Shown: one piece after another, positions 43,427-52,447 of the stretch
Layout of the letters: each line of letters opens with the position of its first letter
Numbering within the stretch: the stretch's first letter is position 1
Source: Rhizobium sp. BK399
Lineage (GTDB): Bacteria > Pseudomonadota > Alphaproteobacteria > Rhizobiales > Rhizobiaceae
NCBI RefSeq assembly: GCF_014194695.1
Contig: NZ_JACIAH010000005.1
Location: forward strand, 186,001 to 250,000
Reading direction: 5' to 3'
DNA length: 64,000 bases
The notes under the pieces: generated by a model
Seen by the model: only the letters and a program-made list of their open reading frames with translations
Databases searched by the model: none
What the model was told of the DNA's origin: nothing
Position numbers and translations under genes: made by a program

Positions 43427-44271
43427 GCCGTCTCCCTGCTGTTCGAGTCCCGAAACGGATCAGGGCGCAACCTGCGTCCTGCGAGTGCACCCAGCCAATC
43501 AAGCGACTGCCGCAGCCGCACGACCTCCCCGACAACGACGATCGCCGGTGGCTCAAGGCCGGAGGCAGCAACAGCCGAAGGAGCCTCAGCAAGTATGGTT
43601 TCAAGCACCTGCTGGTCACCGGTCGACGCGTTGCAGACGAAAGCGACCGGCTCTGTCGGAGAACGCCCCGCGGCAATCAGGTTCCTGCTGATCTGAGCGA
43701 TATGCTTCATCGCCATGTACATGACGATCACCGGCGAGCCTTTTCCGATCGCTTCCCAATTGATGGCGTCCGGCACGATCCCCGAGGAGTCGTGCCCTGT
43801 CAGGAATGTCACCGCATGGTTGACATCGCGGTGGGTGACCGGAATGCCGGCATAAGCCAGCCCGCCGATCCCGGCGGTGATGCCCGGAACGATGCGAAAC
43901 GGAATGTTGTGCTCGACCAGCGTCAGCGCTTCCTCGCCGCCACGACCGAAGACAAAGGGATCGCCGCCCTTGAGACGGAGGACGCGCTTACCGGCACGGG
44001 CGAGTTCGACAAGCCGAAGCGAAATATCGCGCTGCTTGGCAGACGGCTTGCCACCTCGCTTTCCCGCATATTCCAGCAAGGCGTCTGGCCTAGCGAGCTT
44101 GAGGCAGTCGGCGTTCACTAGTGCATCGTGGACCACGACGTCCGCCTCCGCCAAGCCCTTGGCCGCGAGAAGCGTCAGCAGCCCAGGCTCGCCCGGCCCT
44201 GCACCAACAAGCCAGACGCTGCCCGGCTCAAGAGCCGGCAGATGTGAAAACGCAGCTTCGATCATTGGCAT
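43423..44271 (-). CDS. cobA: Uroporphyrinogen-III C-methyltransferase CobA
   Basis: A 282-residue SAM-dependent methyltransferase that makes precorrin-2 from uroporphyrinogen III, the entry to cobalamin and siroheme. Motifs: VWLVGAGPGEPGLLTLLAAKGL at the N-terminus, the substrate loop LLEYAGKRGGKPSAKQRDI, VLRLKGGDPFVFGRGGEEAL, and GITAGIGGLAYAGIPVTHRDVNHAVTFLTGHD. It is a stand-alone SUMT with no CysG dehydrogenase domain. Starts at ATG 44271 or ATG 44265. It heads the cobA-B-C-D string, 143 bases after the nucleoside hydrolase stop. Confidence 0.96.
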   Translation of the reverse strand: MPMIEAAFSHLPALEPGSVWLVGAGPGEPGLLTLLAAKGLAEADVVVHDALVNADCLKLARPDALLEYAGKRGGKPSAKQRDISLRLVELARAGKRVLRLKGGDPFVFGRGGEEALTLVEHNIPFRIVPGITAGIGGLAYAGIPVTHRDVNHAVTFLTGHDSSGIVPDAINWEAIGKGSPVIVMYMAMKHIAQISRNLIAAGRSPTEPVAFVCNASTGDQQVLETILAEAPSAVAASGLEPPAIVVVGEVVRLRQSLDWLGALAGRRLRPDPFRDSNSRETA

Positions 44272-44414
44272 GATCTATGCCCCACCGCTGGCAAGGTCAA
44301 CGCCGCTGATCGGGCAGGCGCGAGATGTGAGCGCACACCTGCTCCGACCGTTCCATCGCGGGCAATCTTTATTTGCGATTCGCGCTCGGAAGCCCGCGTG
44401 ACGAGAGCCAATCC

Positions 44415-45365
44415 TCAGGTCCGCAGCAGGGTATCGCGTATCAGACCGATGACCTTCTCAGATTCGATGCCGGTGCAGACCACCTGGCTTGGCAGGCCAT
44501 CCCAATCACCCGGCGGGAAGCGGCGACCGTCCGGCTTCACGATCGTCTGTCCGTCGGCAATCCCGCCGCAGACAACCCGAACGGGACCGCTGACGATCGA
44601 GAACAGCTCGGGCGCGACGACGTAGACGCATGCGCAGCTGTCGTGAACCATCATGCCGTCTTCGACCGCATGCTTGTAAAAGTCGATGTAATCCTGCGAG
44701 AGGTCGTTCAGCAGCTTGACGGCGCCGTCGCCCTTGGCCGCAATGTCGGCAAGGTAGCCGCGGCTCATCGTCGTGATCGCGGTTACGTCGAGGCCAATGA
44801 CGGCAACCTTCCAGGGTGCCGTCAGAACGATGTCGGCGGCCTCGGGATCGCCGTGGATGTTGGCTTCGGCGACCGGCGACACATTGCCGGGGACATAGAA
44901 GTTGCCGCCCATGATGACGACATCCTTCACGAGGCCGGCGATCTCCGGATCTTCCTTGATCGCCATCGCGAGGTTGGTCATGCGACCGACGGCAACCAGC
45001 CTGACCTCGCCGGGATTGGCGCGGACCGTATCAATGATGAAGCGATGAGCAGGCCGTGGGTCGAGCGGCAGATCGACGGTTTCAGGCACCTCGATGTTTC
45101 CGAGGCCGTTCTCGCCATGCACGAAGGTCGGCCACGCCCTTTCCTCGCGCGTCGGATCCACGGTCACGCTGGCCCCCTTGGCGACCGGCGCCGGAATGTT
45201 CCATTCGCGCTTGAGGAACAGCGCGTTGCGCGTCGTCGTCTCAACCGATGCGTTGCCGAAGACGGTGGTGATTCCGATCAGATCGATCTCGGGATGGCGG
45301 TGCAGGAAGAGCAGAGCCATTGCATCATCGACGCCCGGATCCGTGTCATAAATGACCTTGTGCAT
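44415..45365 (-). CDS. Inosine-uridine preferring nucleoside hydrolase family protein
   Basis: A 316-residue ribohydrolase. The calcium-binding aspartate cluster is intact as YDTDPGVDDAMALLF (Asp7, 9, 13, 14). Further signatures are IGITTVFGNASVETTTRNAL, VVIMGGNFYVPGNVSPVAEANIHGDPEAADIVL (the ribose-binding block), and the active-site region MMVHDSCACVYVVAP. It hydrolyses the N-glycosidic bond of ribonucleosides, salvaging bases. The start at 45365 (MHKVIYDTD) has AGAGGCACACTC before it. Its placement between cobE and cobA on the same strand is unusual, and a link to alpha-ribazole/DMB metabolism is possible but unsupported. Confidence 0.92.
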   Translation of the reverse strand: MHKVIYDTDPGVDDAMALLFLHRHPEIDLIGITTVFGNASVETTTRNALFLKREWNIPAPVAKGASVTVDPTREERAWPTFVHGENGLGNIEVPETVDLPLDPRPAHRFIIDTVRANPGEVRLVAVGRMTNLAMAIKEDPEIAGLVKDVVIMGGNFYVPGNVSPVAEANIHGDPEAADIVLTAPWKVAVIGLDVTAITTMSRGYLADIAAKGDGAVKLLNDLSQDYIDFYKHAVEDGMMVHDSCACVYVVAPELFSIVSGPVRVVCGGIADGQTIVKPDGRRFPPGDWDGLPSQVVCTGIESEKVIGLIRDTLLRT

Positions 45366-45439
45366 GAGTGTGCCTCTTTTCGTTATTGTCGCAGGGCAGC
45401 CGGACGGCGCCGCGAAGTCGGCGGTCACCATAACGTCCG

Positions 45440-45868
45440 CTAATCTTTCTGCAACAGGGCGCACGCAATCGCTGCCGTTGCGCGCGGCGACTTGATCTTC
45501 GGAACAACAAGCTCCCCGTTCGGTCCGATCGCCGCAAGCGCAGCGGATTCGGCGACCCCGTGGCACCCCACCCTGGCAAAAACAATCGCTGAAGGATTTT
45601 TCAGCCTCGGCGTTTCCTCCTCGAGCCGCACCGCAGCGAAGGTCAGAAACGGGACTGCGAGGTCATGGGCTATTTCACGGATCGCGCGCTCGTTGCCACG
45701 CGTATCAATGGAGGCAACGGCTGCCAATTCACCCGGGCCGATGCCCGCCGACGCCAGCGCGGCATTGGCAAGCTCAGTCACCTCGTCTACCGGTGTTCCA
45801 CGCTCGCAGCCGAGACCGAGCACATACCGGCGCGACCCGTCGAATACATTTCCAGTCACGTGCGACAA
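45440..45868 (-). CDS. cobE: Cobalamin biosynthesis protein CobE (CbiG C-terminal domain)
   Basis: A protein of about 142 residues with the CbiG-C fold: RRYVLGLGCERGTPVDEVTELANAALASAGI, IDTRGNERAIREIAHDLAVPFLTFAAVRL, and ARVGCHGVAESAALAAIG. The motif GLGCERGTP is diagnostic of CobE/CbiG. Its role in the aerobic pathway is auxiliary and not fully defined. The start is uncertain: TTG at 45868 (LSHVTGNVFDGS), GTG at 45859 and an ATG at 45934 are all possible; no strong ribosome-binding site decides. It is upstream of the nucleoside hydrolase and divergent from the TSUP permease gene. Confidence 0.88.
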   Translation of the reverse strand: MSHVTGNVFDGSRRYVLGLGCERGTPVDEVTELANAALASAGIGPGELAAVASIDTRGNERAIREIAHDLAVPFLTFAAVRLEEETPRLKNPSAIVFARVGCHGVAESAALAAIGPNGELVVPKIKSPRATAAIACALLQKD

Positions 45869-45956
45869 TGAAACCTGCCCCTGTGTCCACCAAGCCATTG
45901 CAGCACAGAGCCGGAAATGCAACATGCGCCGCATACCGTAGTCCAGAGTTTCCTCC

Positions 45957-46742
45957 TTGTCCGATCTTGCCCCTCATCTCGTCTTCATGCTGGCCGCAGC
46001 CGGGTTTTTCGCTGGCTTTGTCGATTCCATCGCCGGTGGCGGAGGCTTGATTACCGTCCCGGCGATGTTGATCGCAGGCATCCCACCGCTGCAGACGTTG
46101 GGCACCAACAAGGTGCAGTCGGTATTTGGGGCAGCTTCCGCGACGATCGCCTATGCCCGGAAGGGACATGTTCACCTGCGCACGCAGCTGCCGATGGCGC
46201 TGATGGCGGTTCTCGGCGGCTCGCTCGGCGCCGCCTTGGCAACAATTGTACCGGGAGATGTCCTTCGAGCGATCATGCCGGTCCTTCTGGTGGCAATCGC
46301 GCTCTATTTTGCGTTGAAGCCGAACCTCGGTGATGTCGACAAGCACCGCCGCATCTCGCCCTTTGTGTTCGGTCTGACGCTGGTGCCGGCCATTGGATTC
46401 TACGACGGTGTCTTTGGTCCGGGCACCGGATCGTTCTTCATGCTGTCCTTCGTGTCTCTTGCCGGCTTCGGCATGCTAAAGGCAACGGCGCACACCAAAC
46501 TCCTGAACTTCGGCTCCAATGTCGGCGCCCTCGTTGTCTTTATTTCCTTCGGGGCGATCATCTGGAAGATCGGGCTGATGATGGGCGTCTGCCAGTTCCT
46601 GGGCGCGCAGCTAGGCTCGCGGCTCGCGATGCGCACTGGCGCGCGTCTGATCAAGCCTCTGCTGGTTCTTGTCTGCATCGCCTTCACGATCAAGCTTCTC
46701 GCCGATCCGGCCAATCCAATCCGCGTTTGGCTTGAAATCTGA
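45957..46742 (+). CDS. TSUP-family permease (TauE/SafE-like)
   Basis: A 261-residue integral membrane protein with about eight hydrophobic segments arranged as an internal repeat. Family marks are GFFAGFVDSIAGGGGLITVPAMLIAGIPPLQTLGTNKVQSVFG in the first half and GFYDGVFGPGTGSFFMLSFVSLAGFGMLKATAHTKLLNFGSNVGAL in the second. TSUP proteins export sulfite and organosulfonates, or carry other anions; some are linked to metals. The frame has no ATG before residue 11, so TTG at 45957 is the probable start, although the preceding sequence is a poor site. It is divergent from cobE, possibly within the cobalamin regulon by position only. Confidence 0.88.
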   Translation: MSDLAPHLVFMLAAAGFFAGFVDSIAGGGGLITVPAMLIAGIPPLQTLGTNKVQSVFGAASATIAYARKGHVHLRTQLPMALMAVLGGSLGAALATIVPGDVLRAIMPVLLVAIALYFALKPNLGDVDKHRRISPFVFGLTLVPAIGFYDGVFGPGTGSFFMLSFVSLAGFGMLKATAHTKLLNFGSNVGALVVFISFGAIIWKIGLMMGVCQFLGAQLGSRLAMRTGARLIKPLLVLVCIAFTIKLLADPANPIRVWLEI

Positions 46743-46840
46743 CGCCGCGTCCGATTACCTCCGGCGTAATTGAAGGGGCGCCGTCGCTTCTCCATGATCG
46801 CGATGCCTGGACGAACCGGGCGTCAACAGGAGATGATGCA

Positions 46841-47206
46841 ATGACCGATGCGAACACCCTAGCCCAACGCTACATCGCGATCTGGAACGAGACGGAGGCG
46901 GCCCGCCGCAGCGCGTTGATCACGGAAAGCTGGCATGAGGCCGGCACCTACATCGATCCCTTGATGCGCGGCGTAGGCCACGACCAGATCAGCGCGCTTG
47001 TTGAAGCCGTGCATGCACGCTTCCCGGGTTTCCGGTTTGAACTTCTCGGTGCGGCCGATGGGTATGGCGACAATCTACGTTTTTCATGGGGCCTCGGACC
47101 GACGGGCGCCGAGCACCTCATAAAAGGCACTGATTTTGCAGTGCTCGAAGGTGGGCGGCTGAAGACCGTACACGGCTTCATCGATCAGCTTCCGGAAGCC
47201 GCGTGA
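46841..47206 (+). CDS. SnoaL/NTF2-like protein
   Basis: A 121-residue cone-shaped NTF2-fold protein (AQRYIAIWNETEAARRSALITESWHEAGTYIDPLMRGVGHDQISALVEAVHARFPGFRFELLG, then strands ending DFAVLEGGRLKTVHGFIDQLP). The family includes isomerases and hydrolases such as SnoaL, steroid isomerase and limonene epoxide hydrolase, as well as many of unknown function. It has AGGAGATG ahead of ATG 46841, and its stop overlaps the start of the XRE-type regulator gene, so they form an operon. Rhizobia commonly encode such a pair, regulator plus target. Confidence 0.85.
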   Translation: MTDANTLAQRYIAIWNETEAARRSALITESWHEAGTYIDPLMRGVGHDQISALVEAVHARFPGFRFELLGAADGYGDNLRFSWGLGPTGAEHLIKGTDFAVLEGGRLKTVHGFIDQLPEAA

Positions 47207-48024
47207 TGATGACACCCGCCCGCTCCCTTGGAGACTATCTCCGCGACTGGCGGCAGAAGCGCCGAATGAGCCAGCTCGACCTCGCGCTCGAGGCCGAAAT
47301 CTCGCAGAGACATCTGAGCTTCATCGAGAGCGGGCGGTCGATCCCCAGCCGGGACATGCTGCTGCATCTGGCCGAACGGCTCGGCGTGCCGCTGCGCGAT
47401 CGCAATCCAATGCTGCTTGCCGCCGGTTTTGCGCCGCTGTTTTCCGAGCGCTCGCTCGATGATCCGGCGCTCAAACCGGCGCGGCAGGCAGTCGACATGC
47501 TCCTCAAGGCACACGAGCCCTATCCCGCCCTTGCGATCGACCGCCACTGGACGTTGATTGCCGCCAATGACGCCATCGCCCCGCTTCTTGCCGGCATCGC
47601 AAATCGTACTTTGCTGGACGGCCCCATCAACGTCCTCCGTCTCAGCTTGCATCCCGACGGCTTGGCCCCGAAGATCGCCAACCTGCTGGAATGGCGGGCC
47701 CATCTCCTCGAGCGCCTGCACCAGCAGATTTCGGTTACAGGTGATCCAATCCTCGGCGAATTGCTGAAGGAATTATCCGCTTACCCGGTCTGCTGCGGCC
47801 GCGCGGAGATGAGCAGGAACGCCGACTATGCCGGTATCGCCGTCCCGCTCGAACTGGAAACAGAAGCAGGTTTGCTCTCGCTCCTGTCGACAACCACCGT
47901 TTTCGGCACGCCCGTGGACGTGACGCTCTCCGAACTTGCGATCGAATCCTTCTTCCCCGCCAACGAGCAGACGGCGACGATACTCATGCAAATTGCAAAG
48001 AGCGCAAGCTCCCAGGCGCTTTGA
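47203..48024 (+). CDS. XRE-family regulator with MmyB-like ligand-binding domain
   Basis: A 273-residue regulator. The N-terminal HTH (residues about 8-65: LGDYLRDWRQKRRMSQLDLALEAEISQRHLSFIESGRSIPSRDMLLHLAERLGVPLRDRN) is followed by a longer C-terminal domain. The motif LLAAGFAPLFSE, AIDRHWTLIAANDA and the NVLRLSLHPDGLAP stretch place it in the MmyB-type group whose ligand-binding domain is PAS-like. Such regulators usually control the adjacent NTF2/SnoaL or oxidoreductase gene. It starts at GTG/ATG 47203-47208, overlapping the SnoaL stop. It converges with cobO (adjacent stops 48024/48025). Confidence 0.88.
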   Translation: MMMTPARSLGDYLRDWRQKRRMSQLDLALEAEISQRHLSFIESGRSIPSRDMLLHLAERLGVPLRDRNPMLLAAGFAPLFSERSLDDPALKPARQAVDMLLKAHEPYPALAIDRHWTLIAANDAIAPLLAGIANRTLLDGPINVLRLSLHPDGLAPKIANLLEWRAHLLERLHQQISVTGDPILGELLKELSAYPVCCGRAEMSRNADYAGIAVPLELETEAGLLSLLSTTTVFGTPVDVTLSELAIESFFPANEQTATILMQIAKSASSQAL

Positions 48025-48657
48025 TCAGAACTCGACGCCCGGTTGCCCCTTGATACCCGAGCGGAACGGATGCTTGATCAGCTCCATCTCGGTCACGAGA
48101 TCAGCGATCTCGATCAGTTCGTCCTTGGCGTTGCGGCCGGTCAGGACGACATGAGTCATATACGGCTTCTCGTTCTTCAGGAATTCCACCACCTCATTGA
48201 TGTCGAGGTAATCATATCGAAGTGCGATGTTGATCTCGTCGAGCAGCACCATGGAATTGCGCTCGTCGCGGATCAACTCTTTCGCCTTCTCCCAGGCGGC
48301 ACCGGCCGCTGCCACATCGCGGGCGCGATCCTGCGTCTCCCAAGTGAAGCCCTCGCCCATGGTGTGGAACTGGCAGATGTCGGAGAAGTGCTTTTCGATC
48401 AGGTCGCGCTCGCCAGTCCACATCGCACCCTTGATGAACTGCACGACGGCCGAAGGCTTGCCATGCGCGATGTGCCGGAAGATCATCCCGAAGGCGGACG
48501 AAGACTTGCCCTTGCCCTTGCCGGTATGGACAATGATAAGGCCCTTCTCATCGGTCTTTGAGGCCATGATCTTGTCGCGGGCAGCCTTCTTCTTCGCCAT
48601 CTTCTCGGCGTGGCGGGCGTCGTCGTGGCCAGCGGCTTCGGTGGTTTCGTCGGTCAT
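48025..48657 (-). CDS. cobO: Corrinoid adenosyltransferase CobO
   Basis: A 210-residue ATP:co(I)rrinoid adenosyltransferase of the BtuR/CobO family. The P-loop is HTGKGKGKSSSAFG (46-54 region). Other marks are VVQFIKGAMWTGERDLIEKH, QFHTMGEGFTWETQDR and the Walker B-like LLDEINIALRYDYLD, and the tail HPFRSGIKGQPGVEF is typical. It adenosylates the cobalt after reduction to Co(I). ATG 48657 is preceded by GGGGAA overlapping the cobN end, and its stop abuts the XRE gene convergently. It is last in the cobPWNO string. Confidence 0.96.
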   Translation of the reverse strand: MTDETTEAAGHDDARHAEKMAKKKAARDKIMASKTDEKGLIIVHTGKGKGKSSSAFGMIFRHIAHGKPSAVVQFIKGAMWTGERDLIEKHFSDICQFHTMGEGFTWETQDRARDVAAAGAAWEKAKELIRDERNSMVLLDEINIALRYDYLDINEVVEFLKNEKPYMTHVVLTGRNAKDELIEIADLVTEMELIKHPFRSGIKGQPGVEF

Positions 48658-48658
48658 C

Positions 48659-51600
48659 TCAATGTTCCCCGGATACAAGCTTGCCCTGATGCAAGCCGAA
48701 TGTGTCTGAAAGGTCGAACCGCGCGGAATTGCTGCGCGGCGTCCAGAGGCGGCGATCGATCGCTTCCAGCAGCCGCTCCTTCATGTCGGCGAAGGCGGCG
48801 GGATTCTTCTCGATCATGAAATCGCGGACCTCAGCATCCACCACGAAAGCCTGGTACACGGCTTCGAAGTGATGGTTGCCAACGGCGCCCGTGGTTGCCG
48901 CAAAGGCAAAGAGGTAATCGACGGTCGCGGCAATCTCGAAGGCACCCTTGTAGCCATGGCGCATGACGCCATCGATCCACTTCGGATTGACGACGCGGCC
49001 ACGCACGACGCGACCGATCTCTTCCTCCAGCGAACGGATCACCGGCTTCTCCGGCCTCGAATGGTCGTTGTGATAGATCGATGGCCGATCGCCCGCCAGC
49101 GTTTCGGCCGCAGCCGCCATCCCGCCCTCGAACTGGTAATAATCGTCGCTGTCGAGAAGGTCGTGTTCGCGATTGTCCTGGTTCTGCACGACTGCCTGGA
49201 TCGAGCGCAGCCGTTCTTCGAAGACACCGCGCTCCGCCCGACCCTCTTCGCCAGCGCCATAAGCGTAGCTTCCCCAGACAAGGTAGGCCTCGGCCAGATC
49301 GGCGCGACGCTCCCATCCCTTTTCGTCGATCAGCGCCTGCAGACCGGCACCGTAAGCGCCTGGCTTCGAGCCGAAAATTCGATAGCCGGCCCGGCGGTCA
49401 GCCTGCGCTGCATCCAGTCCAGCGGCTTCAAGTCGGGCTGCTTCACCGCGCATGCGCTCGGCAATCGGATTGTCCGCAGCATCTTCTTCCAGCGCCCCGA
49501 CGGCGCGGATTGCCTTATCGAACAGCGCGATCTGTTCTGGAAAGGCGTCCCGGAAGAAGCCGGAGATACGCAGCGTCACATCGACACGCGGCCGACGCAG
49601 CAGCGCCGGCGGAATGATTTCATAGCCGGTGACGCGCCGCGAGGTCATGTCCCACACCGGCTTCACACCGATCAGGGCGAGCGCCTGGGCGATATCGTCG
49701 CCGCCAGTGCGCATGTTCGAGGTGCCCCAGGCCGTCAGGCCGAAGGAGACCGGCCATTCGCCGTGATCCTGCACGTAACGGCGGACCAGCAGTTCCGCGG
49801 ACTTTTTCCCGAGCTCATAGGCCGCCGGCGTCGGCACGGCCCGGCTGTCGACCGAGTAGAAATTTCGTCCGGTCGGCAGCACGTCCGGTCGGCCCCGCGT
49901 CGGAGCCCCGGATGGTCCCGGCGCCACGAAACGGCCGTCGAGCCCTCGAAGCAGGCCTTCGATCTCAGCCGTCCCGCAGGCGAGAACGGCAGGCTTGAGC
50001 CGCGTTTCGATCTCCGCGAGAACCGTGCGGGTGGCCTCCCAACTTTCCAGGCAACCAAACTCGCCGGCGACCAGCCGTGCCGCAAGCAGTTCGATCCGCT
50101 CGACGGTGTCGCCGTTCGTCCGCCATGTGGCATCCGTGACTCTTGCAAGAATACCGGGCAGTGGCCCGCTCCAAACTCCGGCCATGTCGCAGTCGAGCGG
50201 GTCGAACTCCAAGCACAGATCCGCGGCAATCGCACGCTGAAGGCTGCGGTCACCGCCCTGCCCGAGCCCGCGCGGAACCCTGGCCAGCGCCACCGTCAAA
50301 TCCGTCAGCAGCCGGCCCTGCGGCGAGACGCCGAAGACATGCAGGCCGTCGCGGATCTGCAACTCCTTGAGATCGCAGAGATAGGCATCGAGCTTCTTCA
50401 ATGCCGCGGTCTCGCTCTCTCCCTTGTCGATGCCGGCATCGCGATCGAGGCCGATATCCGCCACTAGTTCGAGGATCTGCTTGCTGAGAAGCCGAATGCG
50501 GCGCGGATCGCCGCCCGACGCCTCGTAATATTCGTCGACCAGCGCCTCCAGATCCTTCAGCGGTCCATAGCTCTCGGCGCGCGTTAGCGGCGGCGTCAGA
50601 TGATCGATGATGACCGCGCCGGCGCGGCGCTTCGCCTGCGTTCCCTCGCCGGGATCGTTGACGATGAAGGGATAGAGATGCGGCATGGGGCCGAGGATGG
50701 CTTCCGGGTAGCATTCCTCTGACAGCGCCAGAGCCTTGCCGGGCAGCCATTCCAGATTGCCGTGCTTGCCCATGTGAATGACGGCGTGAGCGCCGAACTC
50801 ATGGCGAAGGAAGGCATAGAAGGCGAGATAACCGTGCGGTGGGACGAGATCCGGAGAATGGTAGCTTTCCTTCGGATCGATGTTGTAGCCGCGCGCCGGC
50901 TGGATACCGACCAGCACCTGGCCAAGCCGCATGAACGGCAGCGCAAAGGCGCCATCCACGACATAGGGATCGGCCTCCGGTGCACCCCAGCGGGCGCCGA
51001 TTTCATCCTGAATCTTTTTCGGAAGATTTTCGAAGAAAGCTTTGTAACGACTCAAGGAAAGCGATTCGCGGATAAGCTTGCCGTCGCTGCCGGAGTTCGT
51101 CGGCCCTTCCATGAGACGCCGGATCAGCGCGTCGCCATCGTCAGGCACGTCTGCAACCGAATAGCCGGCTGCGCACATGGCTTTGAGCACCTCAACGGTG
51201 CCTGCGGGGGTGTCCAGCCCGACCCCATTGCCGAGCCTGCCGTCACGGTTTGGATAATTCGCAAGGACAAGCGCGATGCGCCGCTCGCCGGCGGCCGTGG
51301 TGCGCAGCTGCGCCCAATTGGCCGCAAGTCGAGCGGTATAGCGCATCCGCTCGAGGTCGGGCTCGCTGCCGACGATGTTGACCTCGACCCTCGCATCGTA
51401 GCGGGCGGCTGATTTGAAGGAGACGGCACGCGACAGCACGCGGCCGTCCACCTCGGGCAGCGCGACGTTCATGCCGAGATCGCGCGCCGAAAGCCCCTGC
51501 GAAGACGCGGCCCAGGCCTCACGTGACGAGGCCGAAAAGATCGCCTGCAGCACGACGGCGTCGTTGGCCTCGAGAACGGTCGGCTCGCGATCCGCGCCCG

Positions 51601-52438
51601 GCGCCGACACGGCGAAACCAGTCGTGTTGATCACCACCTCGGGCTTGATGACATCAAACACGCTCTTCAGAATGCCCTTCGACACAGGATCCTTCAGACT
51701 GTAGGCGAATACCGGCAGCGGCCGGATACCTTCCGCCAGCAGCGTGTCGACCAGGGCCTCGACCGGTCGTGTCTCACCGCTCTGCACGAGCGCGCGATAG
51801 AAACTGATAGCTACAGTAGGGGCTCCGCTTTCCCAAGCAGCGCCAAGCCGCTCGTCGCAAGCCGCTGTCCAGTCGTCGACGCCAAGCACGCCCTTGCCCG
51901 GCCACCAGATGCCGGCCTTCATCAGCGGCGATGCCGCTTCCGGTTTCTCCGCTCCTGCCAACATCGCACCGGCATAGGCGAGAAACGCCCGAGAATTGCC
52001 GTCGCCACCCTCGATCAGGTAGGCCCAAAGCGCATTCAGATCCTCAAGCGGAACATTCGAAAACGGCGTCAAACCCGCATCCGGCTTAGAATCTCCCGGT
52101 AAAACCGCAATCAGCGCGCCGGATCGCGCCGCCGCGGCATGAAGCGCCTCCAGCGCATAGTGAAAGTAGCTGGCGCCACCCAGCGCCCTCACGACGATCA
52201 GCTTCGCATGCCGGGCCGTCCGCTCGATGTAGGCATCGACCGACATCGGATGCTTGAGGCTCATCAGGCTTGCCAGCCGCAGCGAGAAGCCGGCCGCCGC
52301 TTCGTCATAAGCGGCGGCGATCGCGGCAAGCTCGGTATCGGCGGCTGACAGGAACAGGACGTCGCCGGGAGACTGACCGAGATCGATCGCCTCCTCGCCG
52401 TCGCTGATCGTTCCCTGCTGTGCCAGAAGCAGATGCAT
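48659..52438 (-). CDS. cobN: Cobaltochelatase subunit CobN
   Basis: A 1259-residue large subunit of the aerobic ATP-dependent cobaltochelatase (with CobS and CobT, not in this window), inserting cobalt into hydrogenobyrinic acid a,c-diamide. It has the CobN/BchH family marks VVRALGGASYFHYALEAL, GKGVLGVDDWTAACDERLG, RGYNIDPKESYHSPDLVPPHGYLAFYAFLRHEFGAHAVIHMGKHGNLEWLPGKALALSEECYPEAILGPMPHLYPFIVNDPGEGTQAKRRAGAVIIDHLTPPLTR, and DMTSRRVTGYEIIPPALLRRPRVDVTLRISGFFRD. Length is normal for CobN. ATG 52438 starts 9 bases after the cobW stop. Without CobST the chelatase is incomplete, so those genes must be elsewhere. Confidence 0.97.
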   Translation of the reverse strand: MHLLLAQQGTISDGEEAIDLGQSPGDVLFLSAADTELAAIAAAYDEAAAGFSLRLASLMSLKHPMSVDAYIERTARHAKLIVVRALGGASYFHYALEALHAAAARSGALIAVLPGDSKPDAGLTPFSNVPLEDLNALWAYLIEGGDGNSRAFLAYAGAMLAGAEKPEAASPLMKAGIWWPGKGVLGVDDWTAACDERLGAAWESGAPTVAISFYRALVQSGETRPVEALVDTLLAEGIRPLPVFAYSLKDPVSKGILKSVFDVIKPEVVINTTGFAVSAPGADREPTVLEANDAVVLQAIFSASSREAWAASSQGLSARDLGMNVALPEVDGRVLSRAVSFKSAARYDARVEVNIVGSEPDLERMRYTARLAANWAQLRTTAAGERRIALVLANYPNRDGRLGNGVGLDTPAGTVEVLKAMCAAGYSVADVPDDGDALIRRLMEGPTNSGSDGKLIRESLSLSRYKAFFENLPKKIQDEIGARWGAPEADPYVVDGAFALPFMRLGQVLVGIQPARGYNIDPKESYHSPDLVPPHGYLAFYAFLRHEFGAHAVIHMGKHGNLEWLPGKALALSEECYPEAILGPMPHLYPFIVNDPGEGTQAKRRAGAVIIDHLTPPLTRAESYGPLKDLEALVDEYYEASGGDPRRIRLLSKQILELVADIGLDRDAGIDKGESETAALKKLDAYLCDLKELQIRDGLHVFGVSPQGRLLTDLTVALARVPRGLGQGGDRSLQRAIAADLCLEFDPLDCDMAGVWSGPLPGILARVTDATWRTNGDTVERIELLAARLVAGEFGCLESWEATRTVLAEIETRLKPAVLACGTAEIEGLLRGLDGRFVAPGPSGAPTRGRPDVLPTGRNFYSVDSRAVPTPAAYELGKKSAELLVRRYVQDHGEWPVSFGLTAWGTSNMRTGGDDIAQALALIGVKPVWDMTSRRVTGYEIIPPALLRRPRVDVTLRISGFFRDAFPEQIALFDKAIRAVGALEEDAADNPIAERMRGEAARLEAAGLDAAQADRRAGYRIFGSKPGAYGAGLQALIDEKGWERRADLAEAYLVWGSYAYGAGEEGRAERGVFEERLRSIQAVVQNQDNREHDLLDSDDYYQFEGGMAAAAETLAGDRPSIYHNDHSRPEKPVIRSLEEEIGRVVRGRVVNPKWIDGVMRHGYKGAFEIAATVDYLFAFAATTGAVGNHHFEAVYQAFVVDAEVRDFMIEKNPAAFADMKERLLEAIDRRLWTPRSNSARFDLSDTFGLHQGKLVSGEH

Positions 52439-52447
52439 TAGACTGCC

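Noticed and set aside
48869-50467. A 532-codon plus frame antisense to cobN.
   Set aside because: CobN is certain on the minus strand; this frame is its shadow and has no recognisable domain or initiation site.
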